Source: Akebia trifoliata
Taxonomy: Eukaryota > Streptophyta > Magnoliopsida > Ranunculales > Lardizabalaceae
NCBI GenBank assembly: GCA_017979445.1
Contig: CM030718.1
Location: 27,399,021-27,463,020, forward strand
Length of the DNA stretch: 64,000 nucleotides
Direction of reading: 5' to 3'
Position numbers and translations under genes: made by a program. Shown here piece by piece: positions 23,481 through 35,869 of the stretch; position 1 is the first letter of the stretch, and each line of letters begins with the position of its first letter. The notes beneath the pieces are model-generated. The model was not told where the DNA came from. It saw only the letters and a list, made by a program, of their open reading frames with translations, and did no database searches.

Positions 23481-24584
23481 AGAAGCATATCAAGGCTTGC
23501 TACTAGGCTAATTCCTTGGGGTTCTCTAAAATGCTATTTATTCACTTGTAAAAGTTCAAAAATAAAAGGGATAAAAATGGTATTTAAAATGTTCAATGAA
23601 AAGATAAGGTCAAAAAAAAGGGGAAGGGGAAGGGGGGCAAGATAAATATATTTTAAAAAGGTGAACGGTGATAGAGAGACCCTGTAAAATTTCTCAAGAT
23701 CTCTTGATCTAGAAACTTGAATGGTGATTTAGATGGGGTTTCTCTAAGATAAATACCGATTGGACTTAAATTTTGATGCCTCTATCTCTAAATTTAGAGT
23801 TTTAGAGAGTGGTTGGAGTTGCTCTTAAGATTTAGCTCACCTCCCTAACTTGCAAAAATAAAGTTTGGCCTTACTCTTACTAGGTTAAAGATCAATGTTT
23901 TGCCCATTCGCCTTACTATGGGTTAACACCACCCCAATATGTGCACCAATTTTTTGATGATCTACATATGACTTGGGGTGGCGTTAGTAAAAAGAGACAT
24001 GCCAATAGAATCTCCTCCTATTTTTGGGTCAGTACCTCGGATTTGATGACTCATGGAAAAAACAATAATCCCAACCGTTAAACTCAAATTCTAATGATTG
24101 ATAATCAACCTTGAGATAAGTATGTTCGAGATGTATGTTTTTAGATACATATAAACCCCAACCATTTGGATTTTGTGTTACCTAGGTTAGGATCGTGTGT
24201 TCTGTTATGAGTCATTCTTCATGTGTCACCAAAATCCCGACACTTTATATTTTAAGTCCCGCTAGCCTTACGAAAATGGTATCCTTTGGCTCATCTTTTG
24301 GCATCCGAAAACATAATTTTTGTCGATAAAATTTAGAGGGTGTTGGATTGCTAGTAAAGGGGCGATTGGATTGGTTCGGATTGTAGATCTTGATTCTGAT
24401 TATGAATAGTCAAAATCAGATTATAGAAACTGATTTTCAGAATCTAAAATCCCGTTTAGTTAACATTATTTCTAAAAACTGATTTTGTGAAAAAAAAAAA
24501 TTACCCAATTACACTTCTTGAATTCAAATCAAACGCCCGCCCCTAATTTAATATGGAAAATGTTTGTCTTATATTTTTATTTTG

Positions 24585-24765
24585 AGTCGTGATAACTTGA
24601 CTCCCCCATGTGGCATGTGTTATAATCATAGATTCTTGCCTCGTGATACACATCTGCACATCCCCATTAATATATGTAGTTGTGTATCCCGATGAACAAA
24701 GATCTATGGTTCTAACACATGCCATGTCAGGAGAGTATTTTTAGTATGCCACGTGGGAAAGTCAG
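24585..24765. mobile_element. Hairpin MITE (AGTCGTGATAA family)
   Basis: It begins AGTCGTGATAACTTGAC and ends near GTCAGAAAATCATTCC. The arms include TATAATCATAGATTCTTG and, inverted, AAAGATCTATGGTTCTA, plus CACATCTGCACATCCCC against ATGTAGTTGTGTATCCC. It is closest to the copy at 50600-50805. Confidence 0.7.
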
Positions 24766-25137
24766 AAAATCATTCCTCTTTTATTTTAGATATTGGAGTT
24801 GCTCTTTTATTTTAGATATTGGAGTTGCTCATGAAAAATTAAGGAGACATTTTGGCAAGAAAATCCAATATTAAAATAACTTTCTAAACAAAGGAGAGTC
24901 AATATAGAATTTTTAGGGATTAGCATTTTTGTATCGTGTGGTCACTAATTTCTACTCTAATTTGTGTGATCTTGATGGATACGTGTTGTTTAACGCGCTC
25001 TCACATACACTGTTTTGATGCGAAAGCTTCACATTAAACTCATATTAATGGACTAACTCTCTTCAGTTTTACTGTAAGCGGCACCAACCTAAGACTAAGA
25101 GAGAGAGAGAGATTCGTGAACACCGCGAAGCACGTTA

Positions 25138-28100
25138 ATGGAGGTACAACCGGCCGGAAAACGTCGACGTGTCAACACGGATGGTAACGTAAAACACGAC
25201 GGACGTAACAGCAGAATCAGAATTCCGGCAACATGTGCCCCGGGTCTCTCACATCTGACTCAGGAACTCGGTCTCAGATCCAATGGAGAAGCGATTCAAT
25301 GGCTTCTTGAACAGGTTCGCCCCGAACTCGTTATCCCACAAACCGTTTTTTCGAAAATCGTTCCAAGAGTGAACTCAGCCAACGATTCCGCTCCGATTCC
25401 AATCGCTTTTGCTTACCCAAAAGACAGTGTTAATGGAAAAATTACGGCTTTAGTCCCTATTGCGAACGGTGGGGTCTTGGATACGAAAGCTGGCGAGGAT
25501 GACTCGGGGTCTGAACCCGGTCCAAGACCAACGGTTCGGGCAACTGTGGTTCAAGCCTCGACCGTCTTCTATGACACTCAGGCGACCTTAGGTACTATTT
25601 AGCCATATATATATTTTTTTCTTTCTGGTTTTGTTAAGGGGAGATTTGTAGGGTTTTATGATGTTAAAATTTTGTAATTAGATTTGTTTTTTGGTAATAT
25701 TTTTAGAGAGTTGCTATTGCCACACCAATTCCTATGTAAATCACCAAAGAATTGCATACAGTTGGTGTGGCAATGGAAACTCTATTTTTATCTCTTTGGA
25801 ATGCTTAGGAGTTTGGATTTTTGGATAATATTTTGTAATTGTATTTATTAGTGTAGATTGTAAACCATGGTTTCAAATCTTGGTTTGAAGAGTTGATATG
25901 AAGCATTTAATTCGGTTTACAATTGTTTATTCATGTATATTTCTATAAAAGAATTATAAATATTTTTGTGTAATAGGAAAATATTAGAAGATGTTTAATC
26001 ATAAATTCTTATTTTATTTAGATAATAAATATTGAAATTCTAAAATAAATTTAATTATTTTAATTAAAATGCACAAAATCTCATTTGACTCAGTCGAGTT
26101 TTACTGACTTCGCCTAGATTTTTAAAATATCGTATGAGTCGTATCGTTTATCTTGTGAGATATGTGAATCCTGAGACGTCGTGTAAATTCGACTTGGTGG
26201 AGAATGATATTGAGATGACTCGGACGAGATTTAAAACCATGGTTGTAAGTATCTGGAAGCTTCTTTGTGATTGTGGTTAAGTTGTAACTTAGTTTGGGAA
26301 GTGGGTTCTATAGTCACCCGTTCCAAATGACTCTAGAGGAATTTCCTATGGAGTCGGGCGGATTTACATTGTGGGCAATGGGGGAAATTGCCCCCACAAG
26401 GATTTTGAAGTCTATTGAGGTTCTATGAGCTATTACAGCAGATAACAGTGGCAGATAAAGAAATCCACCGTTATTGCCCCCACAAAAAAATTTCCACTCT
26501 TAGTTGCCCCCACGTGGGCAAAATCCTAGCTCCGCCCTTGTATGGAGTGGTAGAGATAATGTTTGGTTAATTGGGAATTTAATTAATTTGCTAACAAGAT
26601 CACTATTGGGGAGGTGATAATGATTAATTTGGTTAATGGTTGTGGAGAATGGAAATTTAGTCGAAATCGGAAGTTTTATGAAGAGGGTTGTCCTTGTATT
26701 AAGGTGTAGTTGTAGTGATGGACGGTGTATGGTTATATTTTCTAGTTGTAGACTTATAGTTACAAGTAGGGTCTTTACAAGGGTATATCTAGGTCCTTGA
26801 TAAGCTTTAGAATGAGTGTGGGCGACGCCAAAAAAAGTATGGGTGTGGGTGATGCCGTGATATTTTGAAAATTTGTGAAGGAGTAATGCTTTCCAATGTG
26901 GACTTTGTAAAAATGTTCTCGTGAAAGAGTGCTCTAATAGGTTAGATGAGGTTGTATGGCATCCTAGTTTTAGTAGGATTTTAAGTGAGATTTTTGTTTT
27001 GGGCTAGGAATGTGTGTGTGTGGGTGGGTGGGTGGGGGGGACCTTGTAAAAATGTAGTTTGCCGAAGGCGTGATTAAGGAATTTCGGAGTGGGATTGCAA
27101 TGGCCTTTGAGGGATATTGATTAGGAGGAATGACTTCAAAAGAATACATGACATTTGGGTCTTTGTAATATTCTAAAACCTTGGTATGTCCCATTGCAAA
27201 TAATTTACTAGGCTTCTCTATAACTAATAGAGTTTTTATCAGAAAATTAATGAGATTAATTTTAAGTAAATAAATCTTAATTATTTCAATCTGAAAAGAA
27301 GGATAAACCAAAACTCTATAACCCAAGAGGTTGGAACCCAAAAAGATTCCACACCTCTAGGGGTCATCCCATATTTTATATATAGATAGAATTGTGTCCT
27401 GAGGGAGGACCCGTAGCTTTCTCTAGACTCCGAAAATGTTGGATTTGAATTTTTCCACATTTATATTCAAAATTTTCCATCATTCTGTTCATTGATATTG
27501 ATCTTTTAGGATCTGATTATGGCTACCATTGTTTCTTGACCAATCAAAAGGGAATATTTAATTAAAATAACATAATTGGTTGACCAAGGTGGACCAGCAT
27601 CCTAATTTCATATATCTCGGATATTATCTGAATACGTAGTTTTATGCATAAGCTTGCTAGTTTCTTGTAGCTTTTCAGACAGTGAACCTTTTTATCAATG
27701 ATTAGACCGTTCCTCTCAATTATTAGTTAAATTAACAACTGTGTTCTTGAAACCTAAGTAGTCATGCAAGCACAACAGTTTGGAATTGAGAAGCCGAACC
27801 ATATTTTACGTTGCATTGAAACCTCAACTTTCTTCCTTTTTTTTTTTTTTTTTTTTCTTTCTTGCAATTACTTGTGTTTGCTATTAATGAAAACCCTCTT
27901 TTACTCTTGTAAGCAGATAAGGCTGAAAGGCTAATTGCAGGTGCTGCGGCTTATGGGTCACAACTAGTTGTCTTTCCAGAGGCATTCGTTGGTGGTTATC
28001 CCCGTATTGTAAACTTCGGTGTTACGGAGGGAAGCCATTCCATTGAGGGAAATGAAGAATTCCAGAAGTATCGTGCTGCCGCAATTGATGTGCCTGGTTA

Positions 28101-31100
28101 GATCTCGTTTTAGTAATTCAAGGTCTTTATTGCTTCTATTTTTTAACAATCCCTAGTTCGTTTTTCAGTTTGTAGATATGTCCGAAGAAACAACAGAAAT
28201 GATATGGGTTGCATTCAAATTTTTTTCAAGAGTGGGACTTGCACAATATGAAAGAAAAATGGACTAAAACATCTGTAATACTGAAGGCCATATTCATTAC
28301 TATCTATGTGCTAACAACACAAATGTGCGTTGGTGTTTGAGATAGGCATGAGGTGTCTGACTGGTGCCTTTAAGAACCCTAAGTTATAGACATGTACGCG
28401 CACATATATTATAATATGATATGCTAATTATATTTAAAGCAAAAGGATTTTTCAAAATGAAGGACTAAAGGGTGTTGTTGTTGTTATGTCTCAGGACATG
28501 TTTTGAAACATTGACACTTGTAAATATGTGAAATTGGTCGTGTCCTTGCTACATGCATTGCAGGACAAGAGAATCAAAACTCGAGCAACTCAACAAAAAG
28601 ATGATAGGAAAAAAAAAATGAAAGTTTGGATTCATAGAAGAAGTTTAAAATTGTTAGCTAAAAGTTAGATTCTTTCATATGTTGGATTTGATGACCTTTA
28701 GGAAAAAAAAGTAAAGAGTTGATAAAACATAATAGGAACCCCATAATTATGGGTGACCTTCAGAGTGAATAGATTCATCAACATTATAGATAGTTATATA
28801 ACAGAGGCATATCTAGGTGGCCTTTTCAAGTTTATGTTCTTAATACTAGGGTTTAAGTAAATAGGTACTAGAGTGATTTCTTTTTGTTTTTCTTTTGCTT
28901 TTCCCCATTTTCCTTGTTCCATGCATCATGGTTCGTTTCTTCTAGTCTAGGGTTTGGCTGGTTTAATCAGATCTGGAAAACCCTTGACTTGCAAGTTGTA
29001 ACCTACTTACATGGCTATAATGACCAATGAGAGTGAAATCATGGGCTCGTTATAATTTTTGGATTCAGCCTACTTGCAAGTTTTCATACCCAGAGCTATT
29101 TGATAAAATATGATCCTTGCATAAATCATCAACCAGAATAAAAGCAAGTAATCATAAACTAATCATGAAATTTTGCTGTTTGGATTTTGTTCTAACAATT
29201 GATGTTTGTGTATACAGGTCCTGAAGTTGACCGACTGGCTGCAATCGCTGGAAAATATGAAGTCCATTTAATAATGGGAGTTGTTGAGAGAGAAGGATCC
29301 ATCCTTTACTGCACGATTCTGTTTTTTGATTCCCAAGGCCAGTTTCTTGGAAAACATCGCAAACTCATGCCAATGGCATCAGAACACACAATATGGGTTT
29401 CGGGAGATGAACCAACACCACATGTGTACAAGACACAAATTGGAAGGATAGGCGGACTCATATGCTGGGATAATAGGATGCCCATGTTAAGAACGGAATT
29501 ATATTCTAAAGGTAAACCTTTCCTACTAGGATTGTTATCCGTGGTTTATTGCTCTGAGGCTTGATATTGTAGCTGCATCATTATATTAATGGTTTTTGTG
29601 GATTTCAATCATCAATCCCACAAAGTACATCATTTTGATATTGATGACATACACCAACATGGTTCAGAAACCATGGATTACGGGATCCAAGTGAACCTAC
29701 AGCGATTCTTCAACATTGGTCGTGAGTTATTTGATTTCTCCTTTTGTTATTTGGCTGACCAGATTAGTTTGGTCGTGCTTATTGTCTAAACTATGTAATA
29801 AAGACAGATGCATGTCAGTGTCCAACTTGGCAAAGTGTCAGAAACACTTGACTGCCACCAACTTGATATGTCAACACGTATAGATAGAATGTATAAGATG
29901 ATATACATTAAGATCATGGACAAATATAGCTGGAAAAATATATTTGGATAACTTGAATTTTTTTCATTAAAGTGTGTTGGCTTGCGTCTGACACATGGTT
30001 ACTACACAATGTTGGACTTGGCAATTTGTAGAAAATGGAGTGCTCTTGTTACATAAGTTGTACAGGAGAAATAGAACACCGCGAGGTTCTATTATAATTT
30101 TAATAGTACGGGGTGTCCTTAAATTTGATGCACATGGAACAAGTCCAAAGTATATAATATGGATGCAACCTTGGAGATAACTTAACCCGAAAGGTTAACT
30201 CGGCCTGCCTTTTGTCCGACACACCAAATTCTTTAAAAATCATTGTTTCATGTATTTTAATACTACTGGATGGCCTGCATGATTCTTGGGCATCGATGGG
30301 TCCAATCTGTATCAATGGGCATGTTTACCATAAGTATTGTAGAAACCATTTTGTATTATAATATGATGGCATGGCTGTATTCCATGATAATCTTTCAATC
30401 CTTCTTTCAAACTTCATCAGTTCCCTACTTATGTAGGAGTTGAAATATACTGTGCACCCACGGCGGATGCCAGAGATGTATGGCGGGCGTCCATGACCCA
30501 CATTGCCATTGAAGGTGGATGCTTTGTTCTTTCTGCAAACCAGTTCTGCCAAAGGAAAGACTACCCATTACCACCAGAATGTGTAGCCGTAGATGCAGAT
30601 AGAGATCTTTCTCCGGATTCAATTGTGTGCTCCGGAGGCAGCGTCATTATTTCACCATCAGGGGTTATTTTGGCTGGACCCAATTTTCAAGGGGAATCCC
30701 TTATATCAGCTGATCTAGGTATGGCTTGACTTCCTTTGAACAATTTCAAAACCGATTCCAATAAGAAATACAATTAAACTTGGGGAGCATAAGATCCTCT
30801 AATGAGAACATTTATATGGTTTATCACAAGGATTTCTGTATGCTTCGTGTGCATGCGGTTGATATCTGATTAATAAAATCGAGACACCAATCTGTGGGAT
30901 TTATATGGAATGATACATCCATTTGAACATTTTAATCGCTTATGTGGATTTTAATTTCCTAATTACATTACGAAATTATAGATTTGCTCGTTGTGTGTTT
31001 GAATAAAATCAAGATATCAAACTATGGGAATTTTATGCGGTGATACCTCCTTTTGAACATTTTTTTGAAAGCGTAACTTGTGTACTTGAATTAAAATCTC

Positions 31101-31233
31101 CCTGATTTTTGTAATATTAATCATTCTTTTGATGCTTGCAGATCTTGGGGAAATCTCTCGAGCAAAGCTTGATTTTAACGTGGTAGGATGCACAACCTCT
31201 GTTGGTTCAATCACGAAGGATCAGGTTCGTTAG
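25138..31233 (+). CDS. NIT4-type nitrilase with an N-terminal TCP-like domain (433 aa, 5 exons)
   Basis: Exons are 25138-25591, 27917-28096, 29218-29511, 30437-30718 and 31142-31233. All introns are GT-AG and phase 1, giving 433 residues. An in-frame TGA at 25117-25119 fixes ATG 25138 as the first start. Residues 13-65 match a class I TCP domain (D21-[31 protein letters not shown]), with the usual K-D-R-H basic motif degenerate. A linker (66-132) leads to a nitrilase domain from [14 protein letters not shown] (133). Catalytic residues are present: E173 ([12 protein letters not shown]), K260 (GKHRKLMP), E267 and C294 ([11 protein letters not shown]). NIT4-type nitrilases detoxify beta-cyanoalanine to asparagine/aspartate in the cytosol. 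The usual GFGDGST is changed to VSGDEPT, and the normal C-terminus after VVG (HYxRPEV) is replaced by a 15-residue tail ending at TAG. The fusion is seen at DNA level only; expression is unproven. Confidence 0.85.
25864..26242. mobile_element. MITE (CATGGTTTCAAAACTCG family), copy 2, in intron 1 of the nitrilase gene
   Basis: The ends ACCATGGTTTCAAATCTTGG and GAGATTTAAAACCATGG are inverted repeats and are flanked by TTGTAA at 25858-25863 and 26243-26248. The right half keeps the GACTCGGACGAGATTTAAAACC motif typical of the family. The interior is longer (379 bp) than in copy 1. Confidence 0.75.
26355..26540. mobile_element. hAT-type MITE with 8-bp target-site duplication, in intron 1 of the nitrilase gene
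   Basis: This 186-bp element begins CGGGCGGATTTACATTG and ends AGCTCCGCCCTTG. It is flanked by perfect 8-bp repeats TATGGAGT at 26347-26354 and 26541-26548. An 8-bp duplication and GGGGCGGAGC-type ends are typical of the hAT superfamily. Internal TTGCCCCCAC words are repeated in direct and inverted form. It does not interrupt exons. Confidence 0.88.
27010..27045. repeat. GT/G-rich simple repeat in nitrilase intron 1
   Basis: A TGTGTGTGTG run passes into GGGTGGGTGGGTGGGGGGG. It is simple sequence with a potential G-quadruplex pattern (four G-runs) on the transcribed sense strand. Confidence 0.6.
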
Positions 31234-32388
31234 CACTTGAAACTGAAGGTTCATAGAAGTTGTAATGGCACACTAAGAGTTGCACAGAAAGTTAAAGTTT
31301 GGATCGTCTACACCTACTCTCCCATATATAAAAACGGCCTGACTAGGTTTTTGCTTAGAGTTCTTCTTGACTATTCTTGAAATTATGAAGCTGGGTTTTG
31401 TTGGGTTCCCAGCTTCTCTGGGTTTATGGGGGAATGGGGTTCAAAACTAGCACAGCTTGCACTTAGAACTTTTTCTCATTTTCTCAAGTTTCCCAGCTAT
31501 ATGAGACTAACTTTAAGATTCATCTTGTCTGAGAGAAATTACTGTACTTATGTAGATATCAGATGTTGCAACTTCAATATTTTATGCCAAAATCAACGTT
31601 ATTTCGCCTCGCTAATACTTGTTGTTTCGATACCTGCCTTAAATTATAAGCTTGTTTTGGACAGAGTTCTCATAATCAATCAGATGGTGGCCACAACTGA
31701 TGTATGGTTCACTTTGTTATATAATGAGTTCTTCTGGGGTCTAACTTCGACAACCAATGAGATAGTGACATGTGGAAAGAGAATACATGTCATCACCTTA
31801 ACTTCTCTTTTACCCATGCGAAAGTGAAAAAAAGAAATTGATCTTATCCCCCGTCTTACATGTGTCACCTCTTAAACTGAACATGTGTGTATAGAACAAT
31901 TTGAAGATTGTACCTCATATCACACATCGAAAGTGGGTAGGAATCATAGATGTTTTTCATCAAGATACAAGTCCTAACTTGAGTATCTCAGACAATTAGT
32001 TAAAATCTGAATAATTTGTGGTTCAGATCACGATATGTGTGAATCCCAAGATTCCCCATATTAGATCAAGACAAAGGAGAAGCCAAATTTTGTTTCAGTA
32101 TGGGTAGTTTATTAGTATTATTATTATTATTATTTAAAATATATATATATATATGTGGAGCTGAGATGAGGACAGAAGACATTATGAATGTCTGTTATCC
32201 CAACTTTAATCCAAATATGGACACACCAACCAGTTTTGGTGCAAGTGGGGGAAAACACAGAGTGGGTCACTCATATTGTATTTTTGTGCTTATGTGTATA
32301 AACACCATCCATACATTATGGGCCTGAAATTTAGGCAAAATACGACAATTTGAAGGAATGTCCTGCTTTTTCTTAAACTAATGATAAT

Positions 32389-32540
32389 CTGACTCAAAAA
32401 TTTTCTATTGGTCGACATGACAAGTGCACAGAACCGTAGATCTTTTTCCCTTGAGTATCTCGAAAAAAAAGATCTATGATTCTGTGCATTTGCCACGTCG
32501 ACTACAGACCGAGTGAAAATTTTCGAACCAGAATATAATG
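32389..32540. mobile_element. Hairpin MITE (AGTCGTGATAA family), strong foldback
   Basis: Arms at about 32411-32448 (GTCGACATGACAAGTGCACA then GAACCGTAGATCTTTTTC) and 32468-32503 (AAGATCTATGATTCTGTGCA then TTTGCCACGTCGAC) pair over nearly 38 bp. The left end is AATGATAATCTGACTC, a decayed form of the family terminus. Confidence 0.75.
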
Positions 32541-33249
32541 TTATACACTTGATATTACACATCGGTTCCTTCTTTAAAAAAAATGTATAATTGTACATCA
32601 AATTTCATGTATTTTCAGCCATGGAATATTATTCAAGAATTATTTATATATTTTTAAAGTATTACAAAAATAAAAATATAACGTCATCAAATTATTAAAA
32701 CTTTATTTATGCAATGATGATGTACAATTCGTCAAATATTAAAAAAAAAAAATTCACTTGTTACATCAAATTCTTTTATTCTTTAATTTTTAAATTTGTC
32801 AAACTTTTTTATTTTTTAATTAAATAAATATCCAACTTGTGCTAACTATGCTCAGTCCAATCAAAATCAAGTGGGCAACTAACAAAAAGTTTTGAGAAAC
32901 TTTTTTATTTTTCCCCTTTTTGAGAAAGGGAGTTGAATTTATGTTGGTCTTCTGTAAAAGACTTTTTGACCTTTGACTTTAATCTAAGATAGTGGACGAA
33001 TTATAACTCCACTTGTAAGCACCAAGATTCTTTTTTCTTTTTTCTTTTTCTTGTACTTTTTTTTTTATATTAGACTTTAATGGTATCAACCACCACTTGT
33101 TGCAAGGTAGTAATATAATTTTACAAGGGCATATCTTATCTTACATAGAAATATTCCTTATTTTTATTACTATCTTTTTCTTTAAAAAAGTTTGACTAAC
33201 TTGATTGATGGCTTAACAACTATCAATAAATATATATATATATATATAT

Positions 33250-33632
33250 ATAACGTCTATATTTCATGGGGATATTAGTATTGTTTAACACTTTTTTTTT
33301 TTCAATAATACTATTTCTCATTTAATCTTTTAATGAAAAAGATAAGAGTGTATTGGTCTTTTACACAATAAATGTTTGTTTACATAATAAATGTTACGGG
33401 CATTTAAATATTTTGAATTAAATATCTTTTTTTTTTTTAGTAAATGCTTTGACAATCAATGCTAACATAATAAATGAATTTATTAATAATATGATAATGT
33501 ATTTATTGTGTAAAAGACTAACATGCGTTTATCGTTTTCACTAAAAGACAAAACGAAGAAGGATATTATTGAAAAAAATTAGTATTGGATAATACTAACA
33601 TCTTTATGAGGTCTTTGACGTTAGTATTCCTC
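33250..33632. mobile_element. MITE-like element (GGAATGCTAACGTC family), copy 1
   Basis: The right end GACGTTAGTATTCC is the inverted form of the left end of the copy at 45366-45738. The interior shares TTTTAATGAAAAAGAT, GTCTTTTA, AATAAATG and GGATATTATTGAAAA words. The left end is partly replaced by a TA repeat. Confidence 0.65.
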
Positions 33633-34567
33633 ATATATATAGATGAAAATAGACTTTGAACCCAGGTCGTGATATCAACATTCACAAATTTTAATCAACT
33701 TTACAAGTTGATACGTGCGTAACAAACATAGAGTTATCATTATCAAAAGTCATGGAAAGTAACATGCTAATGTGAAAGGAAATTCTTGATAGACATGAAT
33801 AAAGGTCCCTAAATTTCGACTACATTGGATGGGAGAAATCATGTATTATAGGGATAATGGGTAGGCACATTGAATTTCTAATAAAAAACCCTACTCAACC
33901 ATGTCAACGTTTTAGGTCCTTGAAATCACATCAATCACTTGACAACCAAGCATATATTTTTAGATATGACTAAAGAGGGACAATCTCTAGTGCATGCAAC
34001 TTCGATGTGACCAAAAAATTTGCAGTGTCATCGTAAAACTAGGAAATGTGGTAGAAAAATTAGGCTAACAATGATCCAATTTATATCCGATCCAAAAAAA
34101 TCAGATTTGGATGTGTAATTTGAATTTTCGGATCGGATTCATATTGAATTTTCTAGATCTGACAAAATTTTAGATCAGTTTCAGATGTATATCCAATCCA
34201 AAAAAAAATCCAATCCGCTTTTCGATATTTTTATTAAAATATAAGCAACCAATTAGATTCACTTTAATCCAACGACTAGAATACAAAGTTAAAAAAAATT
34301 AATTACTTATGAACTTTACTCTCTCTCATGTCATTATCTCATTTATTAAAATTATAAATTAATTACTTTTAAACTTTTCTCTCTCCCTCTCTCTCATTAA
34401 AATTATAAATTAATTACTTATGAACTTTTTCTTTCTCGTGTCGATAGTAAGGAAAATGGATCCTAGGCAGGTTAGGAGTGAGTTAAGCGAATGCATACAA
34501 ATAGTTGAGATCGGGCTCATCCTTTTATGTTGAGATTAGTGCAAGTCTATTTATGATTAAAAAAATG

Positions 34568-34738
34568 CTTGACTGTGTCTGCGTTGGACACTAGGTTCAA
34601 CATTGAGTTGACCTGGCAATGAATAAAAAACCATTGATTTCTTAACTTGTATCTCGAGAAAATAAATCTATGGTTATCTATGCATTGGCAAGTCAGCTCG
34701 GTGTCGAATCCAACGTCCAACACAAGAAGTGTAGCACA
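34568..34738. mobile_element. Hairpin MITE (AGTCGTGATAA family), divergent
   Basis: Outer arms GCGTTGGACACTAGGTTC / GAATCCAACGTCCAAC and inner arms CCATTGATTTCTTAAC / AAATCTATGGTTATC surround a loop with TATCTCGAG. The inner core is the same as in 54109-54275. Confidence 0.6.
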
Positions 34739-35869
34739 AATCTTATGATTAAAAGAATCTAGGTGGTATTGAAGCTAAAACAACAAGCATTCCATCGTGA
34801 CAAATCACCTAATATGCATATTAGAAGACTACTTTTGAGTGAATTACCATTTCATGATCTGAAAATGAGCTATGTACAATTCCAACTCAATGTTCATTTT
34901 AATTATCAAAACGTGAACAATCACGTTTTCGTTAAAATAGTCACTTTAAAAACCTCTGAATTCATTATCGTTCACACTTTGATAATTAAAATGAACAATG
35001 AGTTGAAATTGTAAATTTGTCAAAAGTTGATAACTTTTTCATAAATATCTCTATGTTTTCCCTTGCAACACCCATTAATCCATATCAAATATCAAATTAA
35101 ATCTTAATTTATGTCCACCAAGAGAGGAGAGAAAAAGAGAGAGTGAGAGAGATTATTGAGATATTGTGCAAGTCATAGCATGCCTTCCATCTTGAAATGC
35201 ACTAAACAAAATGACTTTATAGATGTCATTTGGTGGTCTTAGTAGGTCACATTTAGAGAAAAAAGGCCCTACAAGTAGGAAGAAGAGCAGGAAATCTAGT
35301 GGGGTATAATTACAATAGACAAAAAGTTCCAATTGTGATGAGAGGGAAAGTACAGGACCGAAAGGAGACCCATAACTTCCTTGTCCACTTGTCTCTACAT
35401 TATTTATCGAATCCCTCCAAAATTTAAAGTTTACGATCCATCCGTGTGGTCGGCGCCCTCTCTATAGTACTTTTGCCATTATTATACTAACAAGGTACAC
35501 TCATGAAATAAATCTTTTATATTCTATTTTCGTTTTTAAATTATATTTATTTTCTTACACCAATATTCTATTAGGTTAATTAGATCCGTTTAACAAACAA
35601 AATTTTGACCTTTAAGATTTGTTCTATTGATATGTGATGTATCCTCGGGATACATATTTTATTCATTTTATTGAATTTTGTGTTCCCTTGGTCATAATTT
35701 CATCCCTAGGCCCCAACACTTTTCTATATATTCGTGTTGTTAAAATAGTACGAAGTATTTAAAAAGAATGTGAAGGAGAGTACAAGAACGAGTAAAAATA
35801 TACCTTACAGATGCATAGGATCGAGATTCTTCCACTAATTTTAGAAAAATACTTTCTTTACAAATGTAG

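Larger units (their letters stand above)
21760..25000. other. Intergenic region upstream of eS17 and of the nitrilase gene
   Basis: No gene is recognised. The stretch contains the repeat copy at 22024-22399, a SINE relative at about 23370-23480 and a hairpin element at 24585-24765. Short frames of 60-80 codons are not convincing. A 26-bp direct duplication (TTTTATTTTAGATATTGGAG..) occurs at about 24778-24829. Confidence 0.5.

Noticed and set aside
29589..29789. 66-codon frame between nitrilase exons 3 and 4
   Set aside because: It lies inside the intron, matches no part of nitrilase and would break the phase of the exon junctions.
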